In this document: positions 53,651 to 62,200 of the stretch, one piece after another
Position numbering within the stretch: the stretch's first letter is position 1
Layout: every line of letters starts with the position of its first letter
Origin: Sphingomonas sp. 7/4-4
Lineage (GTDB): Bacteria; Pseudomonadota; Alphaproteobacteria; Sphingomonadales; Sphingomonadaceae
Length of the DNA: 64,000 nucleotides
Assembly (NCBI RefSeq): GCF_027941955.1
Contig: NZ_CP115960.1
Coordinates: forward strand, 3,364,501 to 3,428,500
Direction of reading: 5' to 3'
Made by a program: the position numbers and the translations under genes
The notes under the pieces: model-generated
What the model saw: the letters and a program-made list of their open reading frames with translations, nothing else
The model's database searches: none
What the model was told of the DNA's origin: nothing

Positions 53651-55234
53651 CTAGCGCAGTTCCTCGGCAAGGAACGCCGCGCAGCGCTCGCCGATCATGA
53701 TGCTGGGGGCGTTGGTGTTGCCGCCGATCAACCGCGGCATCACCGAGGCGTCGGCGATGTAGAGCCCGTCCATGCCGCGCACCTTGAGGCGCGGATCGGC
53801 CACGGCGGCTTCGTCCGATCCCATCCGTGCGGTGCCGACGGGGTGATAGACGGTGTCGGCGCGGGCGCGGATCAGGCTTTCCAGCGCGGCATCGTCGGCT
53901 AGGTCGATCGGATAGCGATCGCGGCCCTTATAGTCCGCCAGCGGCGGGGTATCGAGGATGCGGTACATCGCGCGCACCCCGGCCTTGAGCACGTCCATGT
54001 CGCGCGGGTCGGAGAGGAAGGCGGGGTCGATCAGCGGCGCCGAACCGGCATCGGGCGACTGGAGCCGGACGGTGCCGCGGCTCTCTGGGCGGAGCACGCA
54101 GGCGTGGCAGCTATAGCCATGTCCCTTCACCTTCGTGCGGCCATGATCCTCGACGATCGCGATGAGGAAGTGGAGCTGGATGTCGGGCCGGTCGCCGGCG
54201 AGCTCGGTGCGCAGGAAGCCGCCGGCCTCGGCAAAGGGCGAGGTCATCCCGCCGCGGCGCGTGAACAACCACTGGGCCATCGCGCCCAGCGACTTGAGCG
54301 TGCCCAGCGGCGAACGGCCGAGGAAGAAGCTGCCCTCGGTCTCGAATGCCGCGACATAGTCGATATGGTCCTGAAGGTCGGAACCCACCGCCGGACGGTC
54401 GACCCGCACCTCGATCCCCATTTCGGCGAGATGCGCAGCCGGGCCGATTCCCGACAGCATCAGCAATTGCGGAGTCTGGAAGGCGCCGGCGGCGAGGACG
54501 ACTGCGCGCCGCGCGCGAATCTCGCGGGTTTCACCGGCCTGGCGATAGGCGACGCCCGAGGCGCGGCCGTCGGTGAACAGGATGCGATCGACGAGTGCGT
54601 CGCAGACGATCTCCAGATTATCGCGTGCAGCACTGGGCAGATAGGCACGCGCGGCCGTCCAGCGCTCGCCGCCTTTCTGGGTCACCTGATACAGGCCGAC
54701 GCCGTCCTGCTGCGGGCCGTTGAAGTCGGGATTGACCGGGATCTGCAGCCGCGACGCCGCCTCGATGAATGCCCAGGAGCCGGGATGGGCGAAATCCTGG
54801 TCGCTTACCCAGAGCGGGCCGTCACCGCCGTGCAGGGCATCGGCGCCTCGTGTGTTGTGCTCGCTCGTGCGGAACCAGGGCAGGACGTCGTCCCATCCCC
54901 AGCCGGTGCAGCCGAGGTCGCGCCATTCGTCGTAGTCCTGCCGGTGGCCGCGGATATAGAGCATCGCGTTGATCGCGCTCGATCCGCCGAGTCCCTTGCC
55001 GCGGGGCTGATAGCCGCGCCGGCCATTGAGGCCGGGCTGGGGCACGGTTTCGAACTGCCAATTGGTCTTGTCGGTCTGGAACGGCATCATGCCGGGCATG
55101 ATCGTCTTGAGGCCGGTATTGCGTCCGCCCGCCTCGAGCACTGCGACCGTGTACTTGCCGCCCTCGCTCAGGCGGCCTGCGACGGCGCTCCCGCCCGATC
55201 CGCATCCGATGACGACGATATCGGCTTCTTCCAC
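53651..55234 (-). CDS. GMC family FAD-dependent oxidoreductase
   Basis: A 527-residue flavoprotein of the choline/alcohol dehydrogenase type. The FAD-binding site IVVIGCGSGGSAVAGRLSEG (residues about 6-25) and the GMC signature 1 GLGGSSAINAMLYIRGHRQD are clear, as is signature 2 GAFQTPQLLMLSGIGPAAHL. The C-terminal VYHPVGTARMG with the catalytic His and DASVMPRLIGGNTNAPSIMI complete it. GTG 55234 is the start. It lies directly behind a fatty-acid hydroxylase/sterol-desaturase-like gene, so a linked lipid or alcohol oxidation is likely; the substrate is not evident. Confidence 0.92.
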   Translation of the reverse strand: MEEADIVVIGCGSGGSAVAGRLSEGGKYTVAVLEAGGRNTGLKTIMPGMMPFQTDKTNWQFETVPQPGLNGRRGYQPRGKGLGGSSAINAMLYIRGHRQDYDEWRDLGCTGWGWDDVLPWFRTSEHNTRGADALHGGDGPLWVSDQDFAHPGSWAFIEAASRLQIPVNPDFNGPQQDGVGLYQVTQKGGERWTAARAYLPSAARDNLEIVCDALVDRILFTDGRASGVAYRQAGETREIRARRAVVLAAGAFQTPQLLMLSGIGPAAHLAEMGIEVRVDRPAVGSDLQDHIDYVAAFETEGSFFLGRSPLGTLKSLGAMAQWLFTRRGGMTSPFAEAGGFLRTELAGDRPDIQLHFLIAIVEDHGRTKVKGHGYSCHACVLRPESRGTVRLQSPDAGSAPLIDPAFLSDPRDMDVLKAGVRAMYRILDTPPLADYKGRDRYPIDLADDAALESLIRARADTVYHPVGTARMGSDEAAVADPRLKVRGMDGLYIADASVMPRLIGGNTNAPSIMIGERCAAFLAEELR

Positions 55235-56129
55235 GCTTCCCCCGCTCCTGGCGCGCGGCTTCCCAGCGTGCCTTTATCGTTTCCGACGTGTCCCGGCTGC
55301 CGTCGTGACTCCACCCCGGCGGCCGGATCATGTAGTTGAGCCGGGCACGCCAGTCGGGCGCGTGCCAGACGTCCTTCGCGATCCCGACCCATTCATGGGT
55401 TGCCGCCCAGAGGATGCTGAAGCTGCCGAGATTTTTGACGATGCCGTAGCGCGGCCGATCGTCGTCGCGCTCGGGCTCGAACGTGCCGAGCCAGCGGTCC
55501 CAGACGATGAACACCCCGGCATAATTGCGATCGAGATAGCGCGGATTGGTCGCATGATGGACGCGGTGGTGCGACGGCGTGTTCATCACCGCCTCGAACC
55601 AGCGCGGCATCCGGCCGATAACCTCGGTGTGGATCCAGAACTGGTAGATCAGGTTGAGCCCCGCGACGAAGAAGACCATCGCCGGCGGGAAGCCGATCAG
55701 GAACAAAGGCAGGCGGAACAGGAAAGCGAGGCTGAAGAAGCCGGTCCAGGTCTGCCGCAGCGCGGTCGACAGATTATAATGCTGGCTCGAATGGTGGATG
55801 ACGTGGCTCGCCCAGAACCAGCGGACGCGGTGCGCCGAGCGGTGGAAAACATAATAAGCGAGATCGTCGAGCACGAAGGCGATGACGAACCAGTACCAGG
55901 CGTAACCGATCTCGAAGAGCCGGAACTGCCACACCCACATGGCCAGCGCGAAGACCATGCCGCCCGAAAGCACGCCAGCGACGGTGCTGCCGGTGCCGAG
56001 TGCCAGCGAGGTCAGCGTATCGCGCGGTTCGTAGCGGCTGCGATCCTTGATCCGCGCGACGACCATCTCCGCCAGCACCAGCAGCACGAAGGCGGGAATG
56101 GCCAGCGTCACGGGATCGGCGAGCGTCAT
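55168..56129 (-). CDS. Fatty acid hydroxylase / sterol desaturase family protein, likely 3' frameshift
   Basis: An inner-membrane di-iron oxygenase of about 300-320 residues. The histidine boxes are intact: FHRSAH (about 94-99), HVIHHSSQHYN (HxxHH) and HHRVHHATNP (HHxxHH). Four helices surround them. In the uninterrupted frame there is no stop until 54822, deep within the next gene. If the five-C run at 55239-55243 lacks one base, the frame ends at 55168, overlapping the GMC start by 67 bases. The first 295 residues are sure and the exact end is not. The substrate may be a hopanoid, carotenoid or fatty lipid. Confidence 0.8.
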
Positions 56130-56139
56130 GTCGCCGGAC

Positions 56140-56529
56140 TTACATCAATGTCAGTTGCGCTTCCAGCCTGTCGACATCCTCGGGAAGCACCCCGTAGAGC
56201 AGCACCGGGCCGAACATCCGCTCGCCGCTTTCGATCGTCACGCCTTCGGGCGAGGGCCGGCGCCATAGCGGGCGGGCCAGCCGGCGCGCGGCGACCTTGG
56301 CGCCGTGGCGCTTGAGCAAGGCGATCCCGTCATTGCCGAGCACCAATGCCGCTGCGCCGTTGGTGCCGACCAGCGCGTCGCGCGCGACGAAACCGCTGAG
56401 CGCATCTTCCGCCATCCGTTTGGCGATCTCGGGATCGGCGATGCGGCTTTCGCCCAGCTTGAGCAGCCACGAGATCAGGACCAGCACCAGGACGGCGGCG
56501 ACCGAGCCGCCGAGCTGCATCCAGTTCAT
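56140..56529 (-). CDS. Conserved hypothetical membrane protein
   Basis: A 129-residue protein with one N-terminal helix (LGGSVAAVLVLVLISWLLKL) and a cytoplasmic domain of helices and strands with ADPEIAKRMAEDALSGFVAR, LVGTNGAAALVLGNDGIALL and EDVDRLEAQLTLM. I see this gene shape behind recQ-type genes in sphingomonads, but it has no known function. Its ATG overlaps the previous stop by four bases; it is last in a three-gene operon with recQ. Confidence 0.65.
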   Translation of the reverse strand: MNWMQLGGSVAAVLVLVLISWLLKLGESRIADPEIAKRMAEDALSGFVARDALVGTNGAAALVLGNDGIALLKRHGAKVAARRLARPLWRRPSPEGVTIESGERMFGPVLLYGVLPEDVDRLEAQLTLM

Positions 56530-56954
56530 GCGCGGCCGGAAAGCGCGTCGAGCAGCGGGCGGATGCCCGATATGTCATAGCCCGCGCCGGCGGCCTTGGC
56601 GGTAAGCGTGTCGGGATCGCCGCCGCGGCTCGCCTCGGCCAACGCCCAGAGGTTGCACGAGCGCGTGCCCGAGCGGCAATAAGCCAGCACCGGCCCGCCG
56701 GCGCCCTCGAGCGCCTTGGCCATCGCCTCGACCTGCGTCGCCGAGAAGCCGGCATGCGTGACGGGGATCTCCGCATAAGCGAGCCCCGCCGCTTCGGCCG
56801 CGGCGCGGACCGCGTCGCCGGTCGGCTGGTCGAGTTCCTCGCCCTCGGGGCGATTGTTGACGATCGCCTTGAACCCGGCATCGGCGAAGCCGGCCACGTC
56901 CTCGGGCGCGATCTGCGGGGCCACCGATATCTGCTCGTCGATCTTCCGGATCAT
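56526..56954 (-). CDS. TIGR01244/DUF442 family phosphatase-like protein
   Basis: A 142-residue protein of the dual-specificity phosphatase-like group. The active loop CRSGTRS (about residues 100-106) fits CX5R. The pattern IDEQISVAPQIAPEDVAGFA and FKAIVNNRPEGEELDQPT is that of the Blh N-terminal domain, which is fused to sulfur dioxygenase in some species and acts in sulfide or quorum-related metabolism. Here it stands alone. Overlaps of four bases tie it to recQ and to the next gene. Confidence 0.85.
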   Translation of the reverse strand: MIRKIDEQISVAPQIAPEDVAGFADAGFKAIVNNRPEGEELDQPTGDAVRAAAEAAGLAYAEIPVTHAGFSATQVEAMAKALEGAGGPVLAYCRSGTRSCNLWALAEASRGGDPDTLTAKAAGAGYDISGIRPLLDALSGRA

Positions 56955-58720
56955 GCCGCCTCGCGAATTACTTGCAGGAATACCGATCCATAGGCTTCGA
57001 GCTTGCGCGCGCCAACGCCCGAAAGCTGGCCGAGTGCATCCAGCGTCCCGGGCCGGAGCATCGCCATGTCGCGCAGCACCGAATCGTGGAAGATCACATA
57101 AGGCGGCAGGCCGGCCTCCATCGCGATCTCGCGGCGCTTGGCGCGCAAGGCCTCGAACAACGGATTGCCGATCGGATTGACGCCGGTGCTCGCCGTGCGT
57201 CCGCGCGACCGCCGCTCGCGCTTGGGCGGGAGGACGAGCTTGACCTCGACTTCGCCCTTGAGGATCGGCTTGGCGCCGGGACCGAATTCGAGCCCGCCAT
57301 GCGCATTGGCGCGCAGCGCGTCGCGCAGCAGCAATGCCCGCGCCACCGGCTTGAGCAATGCCGCTTCCTCGCCGTCGACGATCCCGAACACCGAGAGCTT
57401 CTCGTGCCCGTTCATCAGGCTGCGCTCGCTCGACTGGCCGAGGAGCACGCTCTCGATATAGCCGACGCCGAACATCATGCCGGTGCGGAACACGGCGGAG
57501 AGGAATTTCTGCGCCGTGACGCTGGCGTCGATCGCCGCGGGCGGGCTCAGGCAATTGTCGCAATTGCCGCAATTCTCCGGCGCGTCCTCGCCGAAATGCC
57601 GGAGCAGGATCCGCCGCCGGCAGCCGGCGGTCTCGACCAGCGCGCCGAGAGCCGAGAGCCGCGCGCGCTCGCCCGCCTGCCGTCCGGGCTCGACTTCGCC
57701 GATCCGCTGGCGGGCGCGGACGAAATCGTCGGCGCCCCAGAAGAGATGCGCGACCGCCGGATCGCCGTCGCGGCCCGCGCGCCCGGTTTCCTGGTAATAG
57801 GCCTCGATCGACTTGGGCAGGCCGGCATGCGCGACGAAGCGGACGTCGGGCTTGTCGATCCCCATGCCGAACGCGACCGTGGCGACGATCACCATGTCCT
57901 CGCTCGCCACGAACGCTGCCTGGTTGCGGCGGCGGACCCCAGGATCGAGCCCGGCATGATAAGGCAGCACGCTGCGCCCGGTCTCGGCGAGCTTGCCGGC
58001 GAGTTTGTCCACCCCGGCGCGGGTCTGGGCATAGACGATGCCCGGGCCCGGCTGTTCGGCGATCAGGTCGACGATCTGGCGGGTCGTATTCTCGCGCGGG
58101 GCGATCGTGTAGCGGATATTGGGCCGGTCGAACCCGGCGATGATCAGCCCGTCCTGGGGGATGCCGAGCTGCTCGAGGATGTCGGCGCGGGTATGCGCGT
58201 CGGCGGTGGCGGTCAGCGCCAGCCGCGGGACGTGCCCGAACCGGTCGAGCAGCGGCCGCAACAGCCGATAGTCGGGACGGAAATCATGCCCCCATTCGGA
58301 GACGCAATGCGCCTCGTCGATCGCGAACAGCGAGAGCTTCGCCTGTCCCAGCAAATTGCGGAACCCCTCGCCCGAGGCGCGTTCGGGCGCGACATAGAGC
58401 AAGTCGAGATCGCCCGCGCGGAACCGCTGGATCGTCTCTTCGCGATTCTCGTCGACCGAGGTCAGCGTCGCCGCGCGGATGCCCACCGCTTCGGCGGCGC
58501 GAAGCTGGTCGTGCATCAAGGCGATCAGCGGCGAGACGACCACGCAGGTCCCATCGAGCGCAAGGCTCGGCACCTGATAGCAGAGCGACTTGCCCGCGCC
58601 GGTCGGCATCACCGCCAGCGTATTGGCGCCCGCCATCACGCGATCGACCACCTGGCGCTGCACGCCGCGGAAATCGGGAAAGCCGAACGTCTTGTGGAGG
58701 ATGTCGAGCGGGTCGGTCAC
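56951..58720 (-). CDS. recQ: ATP-dependent DNA helicase RecQ
   Basis: Superfamily 2 helicase acting in recombination repair. The 589-residue protein has motif 0 GFPDFRGVQRQVV, Walker A AVMPTGAGKSLCYQ (residues 36-49), DEAH box FAIDEAHCVSEWGHDF, motifs III-VI (LALTATADAHTRADI, GIVYAQTRAGVDKLA, VATVAFGMGIDKPDVRFVAH, YYQETGRAGRDG), the zinc-binding cysteines (CRRR, CGNCDNC), the RQC domain, and a C-terminal HRDC domain (LRAKRREIAMEAGLPPYVIF). The GTG 58720 is used. It heads the three-gene operon and diverges from the HerA-like ATPase. Confidence 0.95.
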   Translation of the reverse strand: MTDPLDILHKTFGFPDFRGVQRQVVDRVMAGANTLAVMPTGAGKSLCYQVPSLALDGTCVVVSPLIALMHDQLRAAEAVGIRAATLTSVDENREETIQRFRAGDLDLLYVAPERASGEGFRNLLGQAKLSLFAIDEAHCVSEWGHDFRPDYRLLRPLLDRFGHVPRLALTATADAHTRADILEQLGIPQDGLIIAGFDRPNIRYTIAPRENTTRQIVDLIAEQPGPGIVYAQTRAGVDKLAGKLAETGRSVLPYHAGLDPGVRRRNQAAFVASEDMVIVATVAFGMGIDKPDVRFVAHAGLPKSIEAYYQETGRAGRDGDPAVAHLFWGADDFVRARQRIGEVEPGRQAGERARLSALGALVETAGCRRRILLRHFGEDAPENCGNCDNCLSPPAAIDASVTAQKFLSAVFRTGMMFGVGYIESVLLGQSSERSLMNGHEKLSVFGIVDGEEAALLKPVARALLLRDALRANAHGGLEFGPGAKPILKGEVEVKLVLPPKRERRSRGRTASTGVNPIGNPLFEALRAKRREIAMEAGLPPYVIFHDSVLRDMAMLRPGTLDALGQLSGVGARKLEAYGSVFLQVIREAA

Positions 58721-58835
58721 GCCGCCCCTATCCCCTGCCGCGCCGCAACGGGCAAGTTCCGTCCACAGCAATGCGCCGAACCGCCCATACGGGGCCTTGC
58801 CTGCCGGGGGCGCCATCCGCCAAAGCATGCGGCGA

Positions 58836-60287
58836 ATGACGGTTCGCGTGGAAATGGGGAAGGACACGGGCGGGGCGGCCGTGTCGATGGATCTCGAGGA
58901 GCTCCTGGCCACGCGCCTGCTCGTCCAGGGCAATTCGGGGTCGGGCAAGTCGCACTTGCTGCGCCGGCTGCTCGAACAATCCGCCGGGCAGGTCCAGCAG
59001 GTTGTGATCGATCCCGAAGGCGATTTCGTCACTTTGGGCGATCGCTACGGCCATATCGCGATCGAGGCTTCGGAGCATAGCGAGCGCGACGTCGCCCGGT
59101 TCGCGACGCGCATCCGCGAGCATCGCGCCTCGGTGGTGCTCAGCCTCGAGGGACTCGAGGCCGAGGGCCAGATGAAATGCGCCGCGGCGTTCCTCAACGG
59201 ACTGTTCGATGCGCCGCGCGAACATTGGTATCCGGCATTGGTGGTGGTCGACGAGGCGCAGCTCTTCGCGCCGGCGGGCGGCGGCGAAGTGGCCGAGGAC
59301 GTGCGCCGCGCCTCGCTCTCGGCGATGACGAACCTGATGTGCCGCGGCCGCAAGCGCGGACTGGCCGGCGTGATCGCCACCCAGCGGCTCGCCAAGCTTG
59401 CCAAGAACGTCGCCGCCGAGGCTTCGAACTTCCTGATGGGACGGACCTTCCTCGACATCGACATGGCGCGCGCCGCCGATCTGCTCGGGATGGAGCGCCG
59501 CCAGGCGGAGGCGATCCGCGACCTGCAGCGCGGCCATTTCCTCGCGCTCGGGCCGGCAGTGGCACGGCGGCCGGTGGCGATCCAGATCGGCGCCGTCGAG
59601 ACCAGCGCGCGCAGCTCGAGCCCCAAGCTGACGCCGCTGCCGCAGGCGCCGGCGGAGGATTTCAGGGACTTGCTGCTCGCCCCCGCGGAGCCGAGCTGGA
59701 GCCCGCCCGCACCGGCGGTCCCGGCACAGGTTCCGTCCGAACGACTGATCGAGGCGCTCGCCCGTGCCACGCCGACGCCGGTCGAAGCCGCGCCCGACGT
59801 GCCTGCGGAGGAAGCCGCTGAGCGGATCGCCGACGTGCTGCGCGACATCGTCGAGGATGCCGAATCGACCTATCGCTCGCCTTCGGTGCTCTATCAGGAC
59901 TTTCTCGTGCGCTGCCGGATGGTCGGGTTGGCGCGTCCGCCGCTCGATCTCTCCGGCTTCGTGCGTCGGCTCTCGGCGGCGCGCGCGGGCATCCACGGCG
60001 ATCCCGACGCGGATTGGGCACAAGCGCTCGATGCGGCGCGCGCACTTCCCGACGACATGCTCGGGCCCTTCCTGCTGGTCGCCCGCGCCGCGCGCGAAGG
60101 GCTGCCCTGCCCCAGCGACACCGAACTCGCCGCGACCTATGGCACCAGCTCGCTCGGCCGCGTCCGCCGGCTGCTCACCTATATCGAGAGCAAGGAGCTA
60201 TTCGTGACTCGCGTCGATCTGGCTGGCAAGCGATCGATCACGATTCCCCGGCTCGGCTGGACCACGCAACCCTCCGAAATGGGTTAA
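58836..60287 (+). CDS. HerA/DUF87-like ATP-binding protein
   Basis: A 483-residue ATPase. Walker A is LLVQGNSGSGKSHLLRRLLE (about residues 30-49), Walker B VVVDEAQLFAP, with CRGRKRGLAGVIATQRLAKL as the motif III/arginine region, all characteristic of DUF87/HerA DNA translocases and their cytoplasmic relatives. The C-terminal half is helical and low-complexity (residues 250-330 rich in Pro and Ala) with a final winged-helix-like domain. Start choice is among ATG 58827, 58836 and 58854. It lies divergent to recQ, which suits a role in DNA processing. NurA, HerA's nuclease partner, is not adjacent. Confidence 0.8.
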   Translation: MTVRVEMGKDTGGAAVSMDLEELLATRLLVQGNSGSGKSHLLRRLLEQSAGQVQQVVIDPEGDFVTLGDRYGHIAIEASEHSERDVARFATRIREHRASVVLSLEGLEAEGQMKCAAAFLNGLFDAPREHWYPALVVVDEAQLFAPAGGGEVAEDVRRASLSAMTNLMCRGRKRGLAGVIATQRLAKLAKNVAAEASNFLMGRTFLDIDMARAADLLGMERRQAEAIRDLQRGHFLALGPAVARRPVAIQIGAVETSARSSSPKLTPLPQAPAEDFRDLLLAPAEPSWSPPAPAVPAQVPSERLIEALARATPTPVEAAPDVPAEEAAERIADVLRDIVEDAESTYRSPSVLYQDFLVRCRMVGLARPPLDLSGFVRRLSAARAGIHGDPDADWAQALDAARALPDDMLGPFLLVARAAREGLPCPSDTELAATYGTSSLGRVRRLLTYIESKELFVTRVDLAGKRSITIPRLGWTTQPSEMG

Positions 60288-60349
60288 GCGCCGCTTTCAG
60301 GCTCTCCGACGCGATGTTAGCCTCCCTGATCAGCAAAGGGGGATGTCCC

Positions 60350-60958
60350 ATGGACAACAGCTTCGGCAGTCCGGACGAGCCGCGCGGGTTCAACTTCGGC
60401 CGTAGTTCGCTGGCGGTCGCGGGCATCGGGTTCATCTATGGCGCCGTCGCGCTGTTCGGCTTCGTTTGTTACCTTCTGGTCCAGGACGACATACGGGCCA
60501 GCGAGCATCCGACCACGCTCGCCGATTTCGTGCCCGAACTCATCCTGAGCGCCATCGGCCTGGTGGGCGCGCTTCTGGGCACGCAGTTGTTGCGATCGGT
60601 GGGACTCTCGAAGAGCCAGCAGCCGAGCCGGGTGATCAACAGCGATGAATGGGCGGCGATCAGCGATCAGGTGAAATCGGGTCAGGAAGAGGCGGTGACG
60701 CAATATATCCGCCTGACCAGCCTGAGCGGCTTCACCGGCGCGTTCACGAAACTGGGACTGACCGGGCTGCCGCTCGCGACGATCGGGCTGACCCTGTTCT
60801 TCTCGATCCTCGCGATCAGCTATCCCACCTTCCTGGATCTCGCCAAGCTGACGCTCGGCGCGTTCATCGGATCGTTCGTACAGAAGCAAGCCGCAGGCGG
60901 ATCGGTGAGGCTGCCCGGCGGTCAGACGGTGTCGGTGAGCGCGCCGCCGGTCGCCTGA
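60350..60958 (+). CDS. Hypothetical membrane protein
   Basis: A 202-residue protein with two helices near the N-terminus (AGIGFIYGAVALFGFVCYLL; LILSAIGLVGALLGTQLLRS) and one or two near the C-terminus (LGLTGLPLATIGLTLFFSIL, LTLGAFIGSFVQ), and a short cytoplasmic loop. A strong AAAGGGGGA ribosome site precedes ATG 60350. I do not recognise the family. It stands downstream of the HerA-like gene and overlaps the convergent hydrolase gene by 37 bases. Confidence 0.7.
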   Translation: MDNSFGSPDEPRGFNFGRSSLAVAGIGFIYGAVALFGFVCYLLVQDDIRASEHPTTLADFVPELILSAIGLVGALLGTQLLRSVGLSKSQQPSRVINSDEWAAISDQVKSGQEEAVTQYIRLTSLSGFTGAFTKLGLTGLPLATIGLTLFFSILAISYPTFLDLAKLTLGAFIGSFVQKQAAGGSVRLPGGQTVSVSAPPVA

Positions 60959-61889
60959 AGGTCCTGGCGCAGCACCCGCCGCAGCCAGGCTTCGGTTTCT
61001 GCCGGGCGCGTCACCGGCAGCATGTGGCCGCCGTCGATCAGTTCGATGGTCGCGCCGGGAATCTCGGCGGCGGTGCGTTGACCGTTGAGTTCGGGATCGA
61101 GCACCGCATCGCTGCGGCCATAGAGGATCGCCACCGGCACGCGCACCTCGCCATAACGCGCAGTGAGCGCTGCCATTTCGGCCGGTACGGTACGGAGCTC
61201 GAACGATCCCGCCATATAGCTCTTCGGCCGCACCGCCAGCGCGCCGCCGCCCGCGAGAGCGAAGTCGGTGGGAACGGGATCGGGCGCGAAGATCGCGGCG
61301 GCGGTGCGGGGACCATTGCGCAGGCCGACCGGCACGGCGACCGTCCAGGCCAGGACGGGACGCAGCACCGGCGGCGCCAGCAGGCCCTTGAACGGCGCGG
61401 GTGCCGTCTCGACCACTTGGCTGAGTGGCGCGATCAGCGCGAGCCCGCGGACCAGATCGGGCCGATCGAGCGCGAGCGCGAGGCTCACCGCGCCGCCCAG
61501 CGAATGGCCGACCAACAACGGCTTATCCAGTTCGAGTTGCTCGATCAGCGCAGCGATCATCTTCGCCTGCACAACGATGCCGGGCCGCGCGCCATGGATC
61601 GACGAATGCCCCCAGCCCGGCCGATCGACGAGGACGACGCGGTGATCGGCGGCGAGCCGGCCGGCGAGCGAATGCGAGAAGTTGCGGAGCTGGCCCATCA
61701 AGCCATGGACCATCACGATCGCGGGCCCCCGGCATCGGGGTTGAGATCGACATAATGGAGCCGCGCGCCGGGCACTTCGGCGAACTTGCCCTCGGCGGGC
61801 ACCATCTCCTCGGCCTTGCGCCCGACATAGGCCGACCAGCCGGCGAGCCCGAGCATGAATAGCCCGAGCACTCCCAAAGCTATCAGCAT
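60922..61889 (-). CDS. Alpha/beta hydrolase, apparent -1 frameshift
   Basis: An enzyme of the epoxide-hydrolase/lipase type. ATG 61889, with GGAGAGG upstream, gives an N-terminal anchor LIALGVLGLFMLGLAGWSAY and PGARLHYVDLNPDAGGP, where the frame breaks at the runs 61723-61730. The other frame goes on AIVMVHGLMGQLRNFSHSLA (HGxxG), VVLVDRPGWGHS, LLVGHSLGGAVSLALALDRP (nucleophile Ser in GHSLGG), VAILYGRSDAVLDPELN (acid Asp) and IDGGHMLPVTRP (His). With one base added, the protein has 322 residues. The first frame alone would end after about 58. The substrate is unknown. Confidence 0.85.
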
Positions 61890-61927
61890 CGCTTTCCTCT
61901 CCTGTCGCGCCGGGTTAGAGCCTAGGC

Positions 61928-62200
61928 ATGTCCGACGTACGCAACAACGAAGAACGCAGCCGCTACGAATTGGTCGAGCAGGGCCATCTCGCCTTCTCGG
62001 CTTATGAGACCGACGGCGAGGTGATCACGTTCACCCACACGGTCGTGTCGCCGGCGCTGCAGGGAATGGGTATCGGCAGCCGGCTGATCGTCGGCGCACT
62101 CAGCGATGTGCGCAGCCGCGGATTGAAGGTGCGTGCGCAATGCCCGTTCGTCGCGGCATATATCGCGAAGCATCCGGAGTGGCAGGATCTGCTGGTCTAG
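61928..62200 (+). CDS. GNAT family N-acetyltransferase (YjdJ-like)
   Basis: A 90-residue protein of the small GNAT group (PF14542): RYELVEQGHLAFSAYETDGE, ITFTHTVVSPALQGMGIGSR with the acetyl-CoA-binding QGMGIGSRL, and PFVAAYIAKHPEWQDLL at the end. The length is normal for this subfamily. Its acceptor is unknown. It ends one base before the ABC transporter stop on the opposite strand. Confidence 0.9.
   Translation: MSDVRNNEERSRYELVEQGHLAFSAYETDGEVITFTHTVVSPALQGMGIGSRLIVGALSDVRSRGLKVRAQCPFVAAYIAKHPEWQDLLV

Noticed and set aside
54104..55339. Long plus-strand open frame opposite the GMC gene
   Set aside because: The minus-strand gene has every GMC motif; the plus-strand product has reverse-frame composition only.
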